NCBI RefSeq assembly: GCF_001469165.1
Contig: NZ_JABX01000003.1
Coordinates: 62,001-126,000 of the forward strand
Direction: 5' to 3'
DNA from: Thiohalocapsa sp. ML1
GTDB taxonomy: Bacteria; Pseudomonadota; Gammaproteobacteria; Chromatiales; Chromatiaceae
DNA: 64,000 nt
Numbering within the stretch: the first letter of the stretch is position 1; each line of letters begins with the position of its first letter. The position numbers were made by a program, and so were the translations under genes. Below are positions 1 through 7,975 of the stretch, piece after piece. The notes beneath the pieces are model-generated. The model was not told the origin of the DNA. It worked only from the letters and a program-made list of their open reading frames with translations, and did not search any database.

Positions 1-1991
1 CGCACGGCAACGTTGCTCGTGATGTTGCGCGTGCGAAAGGTCGGGGAGTTCAGGGCACCGCTCTCCCGCGCGACGGTGCTGACCTCCTGCTCGATCTCCA
101 TCTGCACCAGCCCGCCCGGCGTCACGCGCGGCTTCACGTTGAGCTTGACGCCCGTCTTGCGGTACTCGATCTGGTTGATGATCCGATCCGTGGTGGCAGT
201 GCCTTGCTGCTGGGTCGTCGCGATGGGCACGTCCTCGCCCACCTGGATCTCGGCGGTTTGGTTGTCGCGCACCATCACCGACGGCGATGACAGGACATTC
301 ACGAGGCCATCCTGCGCCAGCGCCGACAAGGTGGCGCGGATGGTGCTGGGCCGCAGCACCACGGACCAGTTGAACGACGACGGGTTACCCGCCGACTCGA
401 AGGTCTGCGCCGGGCCATCGGCCGTGTCGCGCAACGAGATGTCGCTGCGGTAGCCGTTGGGGTTGCCGGGGATGCTTCCATCGTAGTCGCCGCCGGCGGC
501 GAGACCGAAGAACTGCCATTGCACGCCATAGCGCAGGCTGCCGGTGAGCGTGATCTCGACAATGGTCGCCTCCACCAACACCTGCAACGGCACGATGTCG
601 AGCTGCTTTAGCGCATCCAGGATCTTCTTGTAGTCCCTGGGGCTGGAGCGCACGAGGAGCGAGTTGTTCACTGGGTCGGCGACGATGCTGACCTGCGAGG
701 AGAGCTCCAGCGTGCTCGCCGTCGCGCGTCGCGGCGCCGCGCTGCCGCCGCCGTCGTCGCCGCCGATGCTCGCCTCGCGCAGCCCCGGCGCGACGCCGCC
801 GACGCTGCGGGTCGCACCGCCGTCGTCGTCACCGGCGAAGAGCTTGCTCAGTACGTCCGCGAGGTTCTCGGCGTCGCCGTGGCGCACGCGGTAGACAAAC
901 AGCCGCTGCGCGGCGCTGCCGCTCGCCTCGGCGCGATCGAGCCGGTCGATCCAGTCCTCCATCTGCGCGAGGTAGCTCTGCTGCGGTGAGACCACGAGCA
1001 CGGCATTGGCGGTCTCCACCGCAATGAACCGGAACAGCCCGGTGAAGGGGTTCGCACCCTCGCCGTCGGCGAGCAGGGTCTGCAGTTGGTTCACGACATC
1101 CGTTGCCTTCGCGTACTCCAGCACGAAGAACCCGACGGACAGCCCCGACATCCAGTCCACGTCGAACACCTGGATGGTGTCGAGCAGGTTGGTCATCTCC
1201 GGGCTGGTGCCGGCGATGACGATGAGGTTGCGCAGCGTGTCGGTGCGCAGGAGGCTGCCTTCCGGCGCCAGCGGGTCCAGGATGCGGGCCATTTCCTCGG
1301 CACCGATGTACTGCAGCGGCACCACCTGCATGCTGTAGCCCTCCGGCAGCGCTCGCGCGGACTGGCCGAGCTGCGGCACCACGCGCCCCTGCACGGCATT
1401 GCCGAGCGGCACCACCTCGTAAGTCCCGGCGTTGTCCACCAGCGCCGCGTTGTTCATGCGCAGCAGCATCTCGAGCGTCGGGATCAGGAGATCCCGGCGC
1501 AGCGGACGGCCGGTCTGCAAGGTCACGGCACCGGAGACGCCCGGGTCCAGCACATAGTTGACGCCGAGCAGGTCGCCCAGGACGACCTTGACCACCTCGC
1601 GGATGTCGGTGCCGTCGAAGTTCAGCGTCACGTCGCCGGGCGTCGTGTCGACGCCGGCGGGGCGCACGGCGCGCACGAAGGTGCCGGTACCGCGCCGCAC
1701 GGAATCGCGCCGCTCCGGCAGGTCGTCGCCGATGGCGATGCCGTCGCCGGAGGGCGCCGCCGCGCCCGTGGTGATGGGGCCGCGGTCGCGGTCCGTGATA
1801 TGGCCGGCCGAGCTGCCGACGCGCTTGGTCGGATCGAACACGAGCCCGCCGCAGCCGGCTATCGGGATGGTCAGCGCGATGGTCAGGGCCAGCGCAGCAA
1901 GCCCGCTGCCCGGGCGCGCTGCGGCCGGGCGCGGGCCTGCTGACGCTTGACCGGCCACGGCCGCAAGAGGATTGATCGGGGGTTGTCGCAT
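1..1991 (-). CDS. gspD: Type II secretion secretin GspD (3' end beyond window)
   Basis: Outer-membrane secretin through which the type II system exports folded proteins. The frame is open from an ATG at 1991 down to base 1, about 663 residues, so the C-terminal end lies outside the window. After the export signal come an N0-like domain (residues about 100-170, with LNFDGTDIREVVKVVLGDLL), several N1-N3 ring domains (for example SMQVVPLQYIGAEEMARILD) and the start of the secretin pore domain (VPLQVLVEATIVEITL, then QMEIEQEVSTVARESG). A hydrophobic stretch at residues 31-46 ends in IAGC (Cys47), which resembles a lipobox, so the protein may be a lipoprotein. It is the last gene of the gspFGHIJKLMND run, 31 bp after gspN. 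Identity is very secure; the lipidation is inference. Confidence 0.95.
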   Translation of the reverse strand, partial: MRQPPINPLAAVAGQASAGPRPAAARPGSGLAALALTIALTIPIAGCGGLVFDPTKRVGSSAGHITDRDRGPITTGAAAPSGDGIAIGDDLPERRDSVRRGTGTFVRAVRPAGVDTTPGDVTLNFDGTDIREVVKVVLGDLLGVNYVLDPGVSGAVTLQTGRPLRRDLLIPTLEMLLRMNNAALVDNAGTYEVVPLGNAVQGRVVPQLGQSARALPEGYSMQVVPLQYIGAEEMARILDPLAPEGSLLRTDTLRNLIVIAGTSPEMTNLLDTIQVFDVDWMSGLSVGFFVLEYAKATDVVNQLQTLLADGEGANPFTGLFRFIAVETANAVLVVSPQQSYLAQMEDWIDRLDRAEASGSAAQRLFVYRVRHGDAENLADVLSKLFAGDDDGGATRSVGGVAPGLREASIGGDDGGGSAAPRRATASTLELSSQVSIVADPVNNSLLVRSSPRDYKKILDALKQLDIVPLQVLVEATIVEITLTGSLRYGVQWQFFGLAAGGDYDGSIPGNPNGYRSDISLRDTADGPAQTFESAGNPSSFNWSVVLRPSTIRATLSALAQDGLVNVLSSPSVMVRDNQTAEIQVGEDVPIATTQQQGTATTDRIINQIEYRKTGVKLNVKPRVTPGGLVQMEIEQEVSTVARESGALNSPTFRTRNITSNVAV

Positions 1992-2022
1992 GCGCTCCGC
2001 GCGTCGAACGCGCGTCTCCGGC

Positions 2023-2745
2023 TTAGGGTTGCTCGCTTCGCGCCGGCGGCATCACCCGCCGCATGGGCGGCTGCGGGGCTGGCATGGCGTCGCGCCGCTG
2101 ACGCTGCGGTGGCTCCGTGCCCGGTGCGTCGGGCTCGACACCCGGCGGCATGCCGCGATCGGCGCGGCGCTGACCGGCGCGACTCGGATCATTCGGTCCG
2201 GCACCCCGCTGCACGGTGCGTGGGGGCAGCCGGGTCGGCGGGATCGGGGGCGGCGCGTTGGCGTAATCGCGCAAGTGTAGCTCATGGGTCTCACCCTGTC
2301 GTTCCAGCACCAGCTTGGCCGGCTCAATGGTCTTGACCGTCCAGCCGACAAAGTCATCGCCCAAGCGCAGGCGCGCGAGCTCGGGCGCCTGCGGGTCGCG
2401 CACCCAGGCGGACACGATCGTGGGCGTGATGACGACGGCGGTGAGGTCGAAGCGATCGAGCTCCGTCATCTCTTCCGGCTCCGGCACGGCCTCGTCCTCG
2501 GGCGCGTCCGGCGGTGGCCGGCGCTCCGGCAGAAAGAGCGGGCGCTCGACGACGGACGCATAGTCCTCCTGGGGCGGGGCCTCCAGCAGCAGCCCATCGG
2601 CGGACGCGGGCGCGGCGCCGCTGCTCGCGACCGACGATGGCGCGGTCGGCGGCGCCGGCACCGCCGCGTCCGGCGACCAGCCGCGCCATTGCAGCGCAAG
2701 TACGCCGACCAACAAGAGCGCGAGTCCCCCGAGCACCGCCTTCAT
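2023..2745 (-). CDS. gspN: Type II secretion GspC/GspN-like inner-membrane protein
   Basis: 240 residues with one N-terminal membrane segment (residues 4-20), a Pro/Ala-rich linker, the motif YASVVERPLFLPERRPP near residues 62-78, a compact domain to about residue 160, and a long Pro/Arg-rich tail. This is the architecture of GspC-type proteins, which link the inner-membrane platform to the secretin. Its position between gspM and gspD matches xpsN in the Xanthomonas order E-F-G-H-I-J-K-L-M-N-D, so I use the N name; gspC would be the functional equivalent. The start overlaps the gspM stop as ATGA, indicating translational coupling. The Pro-rich tail after residue 165 is longer than I would expect and probably disordered. 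Confidence 0.8.
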   Translation of the reverse strand: MKAVLGGLALLLVGVLALQWRGWSPDAAVPAPPTAPSSVASSGAAPASADGLLLEAPPQEDYASVVERPLFLPERRPPPDAPEDEAVPEPEEMTELDRFDLTAVVITPTIVSAWVRDPQAPELARLRLGDDFVGWTVKTIEPAKLVLERQGETHELHLRDYANAPPPIPPTRLPPRTVQRGAGPNDPSRAGQRRADRGMPPGVEPDAPGTEPPQRQRRDAMPAPQPPMRRVMPPARSEQP

Positions 2746-3473
2746 TCGCCGCCGCCCAGGATGAAGCCGAAGATGTCGAGCCGCACCGTGAGCTCGCCGA
2801 CCTCGCGTCCGATGGTGCGTCGCACGACGCCCCGGCGCACCGGCGCCGCCCGTGGCGTCGTGGAGCGGATGGACAGTTGGTCCACGAACAGGAACGGCCG
2901 CGCGCTCTCGATGCGGTAGAGCACATCGAGCAGTTGGTCCGTGCTGCCCTGGAGCTGGGTGCGGATGCGCACCCGCGGCGGCTGCTCCTGTTGGTCCGCC
3001 GGCAGGATCTGGGTGCTGATGGGCCGCGCGCCAGCGGTGCGGACCACCTCCTGCACCTCGCTCTGCAGGCGGGCGCCGGCCAGCGCCGGCGTCTCGGCAT
3101 CGAAGTAGAAGGCCTTGAAGTCGTCGTTGGCCTGCTCGCTGGCGAGCTCCGCGCGCAGCCCGGGCAGCGTCGCCACCAGCCGCTGGTAGCGGTGCAGTTG
3201 GTCGAGCGAGCGCTCGCGCTGCACGTCGAGCTCATGGAGTCGCAGCCACCAGGGCAGCACGACGGCAGCGAGCAGGAGCAGCGGGATCAACAGCGCGACG
3301 ACCCAAGCGCCGATGCAGCCCCAGGGCAAGGACCCTCGGCGGCGCGGCGCCGGCGGCGCGCCCTCGGCGTCTTGCTCGGGCGCCGGAATCGCGGGTGTCA
3401 CCGGCTCGGGCTCCGGCGCCGTCGGCAGCGCCGTCTCGCGCTCCTCGGCAGCGGTGCTGATGGTCGCCGTCAT
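2742..3473 (-). CDS. gspM: Type II secretion platform protein GspM
   Basis: 243 residues. A Pro/Glu-rich cytoplasmic N-terminus of about 50 residues is followed by one membrane helix (WGCIGAWVVALLIPLLLLAA, about residues 52-71). A coiled segment (residues 75-110) and a periplasmic ferredoxin-like fold with the typical phrase IESARPFLFVDQLSIR near the C-terminus come next. GspM partners GspL in the inner-membrane platform. The gene overlaps both neighbours through ATGA junctions (gspL stop with its start, its stop with gspN), so the three are translationally coupled. The periplasmic domain resembles the GspM_b/PilO-like class. The assignment rests on gene order plus this architecture. Confidence 0.85.
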   Translation of the reverse strand: MTATISTAAEERETALPTAPEPEPVTPAIPAPEQDAEGAPPAPRRRGSLPWGCIGAWVVALLIPLLLLAAVVLPWWLRLHELDVQRERSLDQLHRYQRLVATLPGLRAELASEQANDDFKAFYFDAETPALAGARLQSEVQEVVRTAGARPISTQILPADQQEQPPRVRIRTQLQGSTDQLLDVLYRIESARPFLFVDQLSIRSTTPRAAPVRRGVVRRTIGREVGELTVRLDIFGFILGGGE

Positions 3474-4576
3474 TCCTGCACCGCCCGGCTGTATTCAAAG
3501 GAGATGTGGAAGCGCTCCTGGCCCGTGGTCGCCACCTGCATCACCGGCGAGCGGAAGCGCACGGCGCTGATGCCGGGGCCGCGCTCCAGCATGCCGATGA
3601 GCGCGGTGGCCTGGTTGGACTCGCCGCGGATGTCCACCTCGGCGTCGCGCACGTTCAGCGTCTGCACCCAGGTGCCGTCCGGCAGCAGGTCGGTCAGCTC
3701 GCGCAGTAGGTCGGTCATGCGCGGCTGCTCGCGCTTGCGATTGAGCACCTCCACGCTGCCTAAGCGCGCGCGCTCCAGCGCCTCGCGCACCTCCTCCACC
3801 TCCAGCGCGATGCGGCGGACCTGTCTCAGCTCGGTCTCCAGCGACGCCGCGGCGCGCTCCGCCTGCCACAGCGGCGAGATCAGCACGGCAGCGACCAGCA
3901 CGAGCACCAGCCCCGCCAGCAGCCGGGTCATGAGCGAGCCGAAGCGCGGCGGCTTCGCCCGCTGCTCCCGCGGCAGCAGATTGGCGCCGGGCCAGGCGCC
4001 GGCCCAGGCGAGCCGCGACGCCGGCGCGCGTCCCTCGCGCAGCCGCTCGAGCCAGTCCGCTGCCGCCGCGCGCCGGCACACGGCGAGCTCGATGTCGAGC
4101 TTGGTGCCGCGGGCCAGACTACCGACGACGCGGGCGTCGTAGTAGACCTCCGGTGCCGAGAACGGCGTCAGGCGGTCGATCTCGTAGCCGAGCACCGGCA
4201 GCAGGTTGTCCTTGACCTGGGTCGGCAGCGTCGTGTGCCGCAACAGCACCTGCGCGGCGGGCAGCTCCAGCCAGGTCTCGCGCCAAGGATGCTTGGGCGG
4301 GCGTGTCAGCGCCGACAGCAGCGTGCCGCCGGTGCGCAGATCGAGCCCGCCGACGGGCTCGCGCTCGTCGCCGATTTCCAGCAGCAGCAGCGCATCGTCC
4401 CCGGCGGGCTGCACGACGAGGCGTGGCGAGCGCGCGGCGAGCCAGCGGCGCAGCGCCCGCGGCAGGCACGCGAGCAAGCCTGCGCGCCAGCGCTGCAACA
4501 GCGCGCCGCCGGGCACCGCGCCCGGTGCCGACAGGCGAAGCGTGGCGAGTGACCCGGTTTTGCTCAAGCTGGCCAT
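3470..4576 (-). CDS. gspL: Type II secretion platform protein GspL (PilM/PilN-like)
   Basis: I use the ATG at 4576, giving MASLSKTGSL and 368 residues; an upstream in-frame start would add 40 residues of low-complexity sequence over the gspK-gspL gap. The cytoplasmic part (about 1-220) is actin-like and includes PTQVKDNLLPVLGYEIDRLTPF, the region GspL uses to bind GspE. A membrane helix follows near residues 235-255 (LLAGLVLVLVAAVLISPLW), then a coiled coil and a PilN-like periplasmic domain (TDLLRELTDLLPDGTWVQTL). Its 3' end overlaps gspM by ATGA. GspL normally tethers GspE, whose gene is here displaced to the far side of the island. Confidence 0.88.
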   Translation of the reverse strand: MASLSKTGSLATLRLSAPGAVPGGALLQRWRAGLLACLPRALRRWLAARSPRLVVQPAGDDALLLLEIGDEREPVGGLDLRTGGTLLSALTRPPKHPWRETWLELPAAQVLLRHTTLPTQVKDNLLPVLGYEIDRLTPFSAPEVYYDARVVGSLARGTKLDIELAVCRRAAAADWLERLREGRAPASRLAWAGAWPGANLLPREQRAKPPRFGSLMTRLLAGLVLVLVAAVLISPLWQAERAAASLETELRQVRRIALEVEEVREALERARLGSVEVLNRKREQPRMTDLLRELTDLLPDGTWVQTLNVRDAEVDIRGESNQATALIGMLERGPGISAVRFRSPVMQVATTGQERFHISFEYSRAVQE

Positions 4577-4711
4577 GGTGTTTGGGTCAAGCGGTGATGC
4601 GCAGCCGGTGCCTGCTGATCCATGCGCCCCGGCTGGTCGAGTCGGCGGCGCGCGTCGAAGGTCCGAATCGCGCTGCGCACGGCAGCGGCGCCGCAAGGAT
4701 AGCGCGACGGC

Positions 4712-5686
4712 TCACCCGGCGTCCGCCGCGTCCAGCGCCGTCGCCGGTGTTGGCCCCGCGTCTGCGTCCAGCAGCCCGTAACGCCGCCAGAGCACCTCGA
4801 CGGGCATCGCGCTGCCGGGCTCCAGCAGCACGAGGGCCTCCATGTGGCGCGCGCCGCCGCCGCCGGAGTCCGCCTGCGTCACCCGCACCCGGTACAGCGG
4901 CCCGCCGCGGTTGCCGATGAAGGCGGGCCGCCCGTCCGGCAGCACGGGTTGATCGCGCTCGGCGACGAGCTGCTCGGCGTCTTCGAGCGGCAGCCCTTGC
5001 AGCGCGGCAAGCACGGGCGCGGACGCGAAGCGCTGCTCCACGCGGCCGGTCTCGTTGTGCACGGTGAGATCGGGCGCGAGGCGCCGATACAGCGCGCGGG
5101 TCATGCCGAGCACCTGCCGCAGCTCCTCGACGCTGTGGAAGGGGCCGTCGGCGGCGCCGTAGGGCAGGCCGGCGTCCGCGTAGTCGCCGTCCTCGGCGCC
5201 GTTGAGCTGGGTCAAATCGTCCTCATCGCGCCAGTCCAGGATGGCATCGGCCAAAGCATCGCGCTCGGCCTCGTCGAAGCCGTCTTCGCCCTGCGCCAGC
5301 TCGATGAGCGTGGCGAGCTGGTCCCGGGTCGCCAGGTTGAGATCGATGCGCGAGGCCTCGTTGGTGAGCGTCACGGTGAGCTCGGTGCCGTCGAAGACCA
5401 GCGTGCGTGGCATGCCGTTCGGACTCCAGACCTCGTCAGGTAGAACGGTTTCGAGCGGCGTCGTCATCAGGTTCAGCGCGACCAGCACCAGCGCGGCATC
5501 CGCGTGCGCGCGAAAGCGGGCGGCGTCGATCTGGTTGCGCGTCAGCGCGCTCTCGGTGCGCTGCGTGGTTGTCAGGCCCAGCGCCATGACCGTCAGCAGC
5601 GCGATGACCCAGAGCACCAGCACCAGCACGATGCCGCGCTGCCGCGCGCGTCGCCGCCACCGCCACCGCCACCGCTCAGCGCGCAT
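4712..5686 (-). CDS. gspK: Type II secretion minor pseudopilin GspK
   Basis: 324 residues from the ATG at 5686, chosen because it places an Arg-rich leader directly before the prepilin hydrophobic segment GIVLVLVLWVIALLTVMALG (about residues 18-37). As in other GspK proteins the usual Glu at position 5 of the mature helix is absent (Val here). The large globular domain contains EASRIDLNLATRDQLATLIE and ILDWRDEDD, the Asp/Glu-rich segment typical of GspK calcium sites. GspK caps the pseudopilus tip with GspI and GspJ. The gene overlaps gspJ by 11 bp and is separated from gspL by 135 bp, the largest gap in this part of the operon, in which I recognise no other gene. Confidence 0.92.
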   Translation of the reverse strand: MRAERWRWRWRRRARQRGIVLVLVLWVIALLTVMALGLTTTQRTESALTRNQIDAARFRAHADAALVLVALNLMTTPLETVLPDEVWSPNGMPRTLVFDGTELTVTLTNEASRIDLNLATRDQLATLIELAQGEDGFDEAERDALADAILDWRDEDDLTQLNGAEDGDYADAGLPYGAADGPFHSVEELRQVLGMTRALYRRLAPDLTVHNETGRVEQRFASAPVLAALQGLPLEDAEQLVAERDQPVLPDGRPAFIGNRGGPLYRVRVTQADSGGGGARHMEALVLLEPGSAMPVEVLWRRYGLLDADAGPTPATALDAADAG

Positions 5687-6506
5687 CCTGCTGCTCCGGC
5701 CGCATCTGCGGCGGCGCGGCGGACGGCAGGCGGCCGCGCGGGGCGGTGCCGGGGTCGGGCATGGCGGCGTCGGCCGGCAAGTCGCTGAACACGGCGATAT
5801 CGGTCGGCTCGCCGCCGGCGAGCTCGATGACGGCGGCGGGCCAGGACCGGTGCGGGGTGCTGACGGCGAGCCGGATCCGCAGCGGCAGGCGCGGGTCGTC
5901 GGCCCACTCCTCGAACCACGCGGGCTCGGTCTCCCCTTCGCCGACGCCGAAGTAGGCGAGCGCAAACTCGGCGACGTCCGGCAGCAGCACGGTGCGGCCA
6001 TAGGCGCCGGCGGCGAGGTCGCGGTCGAGCGGGCCGGTGTCGGCGCCGATGCCGGATGCCTCCAGCAGCGGCTCCCACTCCGGATACTCGTCGCCGCCGG
6101 CCAGCACCTCCGGGTGCAGCAGCCAGCGCACCAGCACCAGCCGCTGCCCGTCGCCGGCGGGCTCCAGCACCAGGCGCAGCACGTACAGGCCCGGTATGCC
6201 GACGTGCTCGGACAGCGGCGCGACGAATTCCAGCCGCTCCGCGTCGCCGGCGAACACCGGCCACGGCTGGCCGTCGAAGACGATGCTGACGGGCCGCGCC
6301 TGGCGCAGCGTGCGCTCCAGGAAGTTGCGCGTGACGCGCAGATCGTTGACGCGGTCGGAGACGGTCTCGACGCTCTCCCAGGCGCGCGAGCCGAGCCTGA
6401 GCCCGGAGAACATGAGCAGCGTGATGACGGCGATGAGCACGAGCGCGATCAGCAGCTCCACCAGCGTGAAGCCGGCGACCGGCCGCGAATCCCGGCGCCC
6501 GGCCAT
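5676..6506 (-). CDS. gspJ: Type II secretion minor pseudopilin GspJ
   Basis: 276 residues. The leader MAGRRDSRPVAG precedes the prepilin cleavage motif G/FTLVELLIALVLIAVITLLM, including the conserved Glu5. The rest is a globular GspJ domain with SLRFLERTLRQARP-like text near residues 70-85 and LRIRLAVSTPH towards the end. GspJ forms the tip complex with GspI and GspK. The start ATG lies 4 bp after the gspI stop and the 3' end overlaps gspK by 11 bp. At 276 residues it is longer than the usual GspJ of about 200; the extra length is in the central loops and a Pro-rich C-terminus. Confidence 0.92.
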   Translation of the reverse strand: MAGRRDSRPVAGFTLVELLIALVLIAVITLLMFSGLRLGSRAWESVETVSDRVNDLRVTRNFLERTLRQARPVSIVFDGQPWPVFAGDAERLEFVAPLSEHVGIPGLYVLRLVLEPAGDGQRLVLVRWLLHPEVLAGGDEYPEWEPLLEASGIGADTGPLDRDLAAGAYGRTVLLPDVAEFALAYFGVGEGETEPAWFEEWADDPRLPLRIRLAVSTPHRSWPAAVIELAGGEPTDIAVFSDLPADAAMPDPGTAPRGRLPSAAPPQMRPEQQDAR

Positions 6507-6510
6507 CGCC

Positions 6511-6981
6511 TCAGAGCCCGGGGACGAAGGGCTCGCCGAGCCGCAGCGAGCGCAGCGTCACCTGCCGCGCGCCGGCGTGGGTCGGCAGCGAGGCCACGGC
6601 GGTGACGAGGTATGGCGGCAAACGCTGCGCCGGGTCCTCGCCGAGCCAGCCCTCGGGGACATAGGCCTCGATGCTAATGATCCAGTCCATGCCGTCCTCC
6701 GGCTCGCCTGAGTGCACGCCTTCCTCCAGCGGGATGTCCGCGCCGACGGACGCGAGCTTGGCCTCCGCCAGCGCGACGATGCGGCTGTAATCGCCGCTGA
6801 TGGCGGTGGTGGTGAGCGCGCGCTGGAAGATCTGGAGCAGCACGCCGAGGCTGATGGCGAGAATCGCGAAGGCGACCAGCACCTCCAGCAGCGAGAAACC
6901 TTTCGAGTGCGCACTGCGCTGTGCCCAGTGCGGACGGCGCCGCCGCCTGGCACCGGTTGCGTTACATTCGCCGATCGTCAT
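6511..6981 (-). CDS. gspI: Type II secretion minor pseudopilin GspI
   Basis: 156 residues. The prepilin motif is G/FSLLEVLVAFAILAISLGVL with Glu5 present. The leader before the cleavage site is unusually long, about 28 residues and Arg-rich; I see no internal Met to shorten it, so either it is long or a non-ATG start is used. The globular domain contains YSRIVALAEAKLA, standard for GspI. The start overlaps the gspH stop as ATGA. GspI nucleates the pseudopilus tip with J and K. Confidence 0.92.
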   Translation of the reverse strand: MTIGECNATGARRRRRPHWAQRSAHSKGFSLLEVLVAFAILAISLGVLLQIFQRALTTTAISGDYSRIVALAEAKLASVGADIPLEEGVHSGEPEDGMDWIISIEAYVPEGWLGEDPAQRLPPYLVTAVASLPTHAGARQVTLRSLRLGEPFVPGL

Positions 6982-7439
6982 TCGCGCGCCCAGTCGGCGA
7001 TGAGGATGCGGCCGGTGAGCCAGTTCACGCCCACCTGCAGGCCGCCGTCGCCGAGCTTGAGGATCACCCGCCCGCCCGACGAGCTGCCGTCCGGGTAGAA
7101 GCGGATGGCGCCGACGGCCTCGGACTGCATCTCTTCTTCTGCCGCGACAAGCTCAATGTCGAGCCCCGCCGGCAGGCTGCCCGAGCGGTGGTCGCCCTCG
7201 ATGCCGTAGCGATGCTGTTCCACGTCAAGCACCCAGGCGGCGTCGCGCCCCTCGGCAACGGCGATCTCGCGGGCGAGGCGCAGGCTGCCGGCGGTGCGGC
7301 GCGCCGCAGCCTTGAGCTCGACGCCGGGCATCGCGGCGTTGATCAGCGGCGGCGTCACGGCGAGCAGGAGGCCGCCGATGGCGAGCACCACCAGCAGCTC
7401 CACCAGCGTGAAGCCGGCGCCGTGGGCCCGCCGCGCCAT
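6978..7439 (-). CDS. gspH: Type II secretion minor pseudopilin GspH
   Basis: 153 residues from the ATG at 7439, which gives the short basic leader MARRAHGAG before the cleavage motif G/FTLVELLVVLAIGGLLLAV. A TTG nine codons upstream is in frame, but using it would overlap gspG and lengthen the leader. The globular part contains ARRTAGSLRLAREIAVAEGRD and ends in IRFYPDGSSSGGRVILK, the GspH signature region. It sits 11 bp after gspG and is coupled to gspI by an ATGA overlap. Confidence 0.9.
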   Translation of the reverse strand: MARRAHGAGFTLVELLVVLAIGGLLLAVTPPLINAAMPGVELKAAARRTAGSLRLAREIAVAEGRDAAWVLDVEQHRYGIEGDHRSGSLPAGLDIELVAAEEEMQSEAVGAIRFYPDGSSSGGRVILKLGDGGLQVGVNWLTGRILIADWARE

Positions 7440-7450
7440 CGGCGCCGGCG

Positions 7451-7882
7451 TCAGGCCTTGCCCCAACTGGTCACGTCGCCGTCCTCGCCGTCGCCGCCCT
7501 CCTGGCCGTCGGCGCCGAGGGACCAGATGTCGAAGGGGCCGTGCTGGCCCGGCGCGCGGTACTGGTAGTCGTTGCCCCAGGGGTCCTTCGGCACCTGGCC
7601 CTTGCGCAGGTAAGGGCCATTCCAGTTGGGCGCGTTGCCGGGGTCGGACACCAGCGCCTCCAGGTTCTCGGGATAGTTGCCGATCTCGAGCCGATACAGG
7701 TCCAGCGTCGCGGCGAGGTCTTCGATCTGCAGCGCCGCGGTCTTGGTCTTGGAGCTGCCCAAGAACTTCATCACCTGCGGGCCGACGAGGCCGGCCAGCA
7801 GGCCCAGGATCGCGAGCACAACCAGCAGCTCCACCAGCGTGAAGCCGCGGCTGCGCCGGCGCGGGGTTTGGCGGGTCAACAC
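7451..7882 (-). CDS. gspG: Type II secretion major pseudopilin GspG
   Basis: 143 residues from a GTG at 7882. I prefer this start to an ATG 18 codons upstream because a strong AAGGAGA site lies 5 bases before it and it leaves a normal 13-residue leader before G/FTLVELLVVLAILGLLAGLV. The mature protein has the canonical GspG body: LAATLDLYRLEIGNYP, then GPYLRKGQVPKDPWGNDYQY and the C-terminal FDIWSLGADGQEGGDGEDGD segment that binds calcium. GspG is the main subunit of the pseudopilus. The 93 bp gap between gspF and gspG is the largest in the first half of the operon, so separate translation from a strong site fits the high stoichiometry of the major subunit. Confidence 0.95.
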   Translation of the reverse strand: MLTRQTPRRRSRGFTLVELLVVLAILGLLAGLVGPQVMKFLGSSKTKTAALQIEDLAATLDLYRLEIGNYPENLEALVSDPGNAPNWNGPYLRKGQVPKDPWGNDYQYRAPGQHGPFDIWSLGADGQEGGDGEDGDVTSWGKA

Positions 7883-7887
7883 AGGGT

Positions 7888-7894
7888 TCTCCTT
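7888..7894 (-). promoter_or_regulatory. Strong Shine-Dalgarno site deciding the gspG start
   Basis: On the minus strand the sequence reads AAGGAGA followed five bases later by GTG. No comparable site precedes the upstream ATG, so this site supports the GTG start and the shorter leader peptide. Confidence 0.75.
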
Positions 7895-7975
7895 AGAGAT
7901 TCGATGAGGCGAAAGCGTGCGCAGTGGACCCGCCATGATACACCCGGGTTCCCGGGCAACCGGCCGGGGATCGGC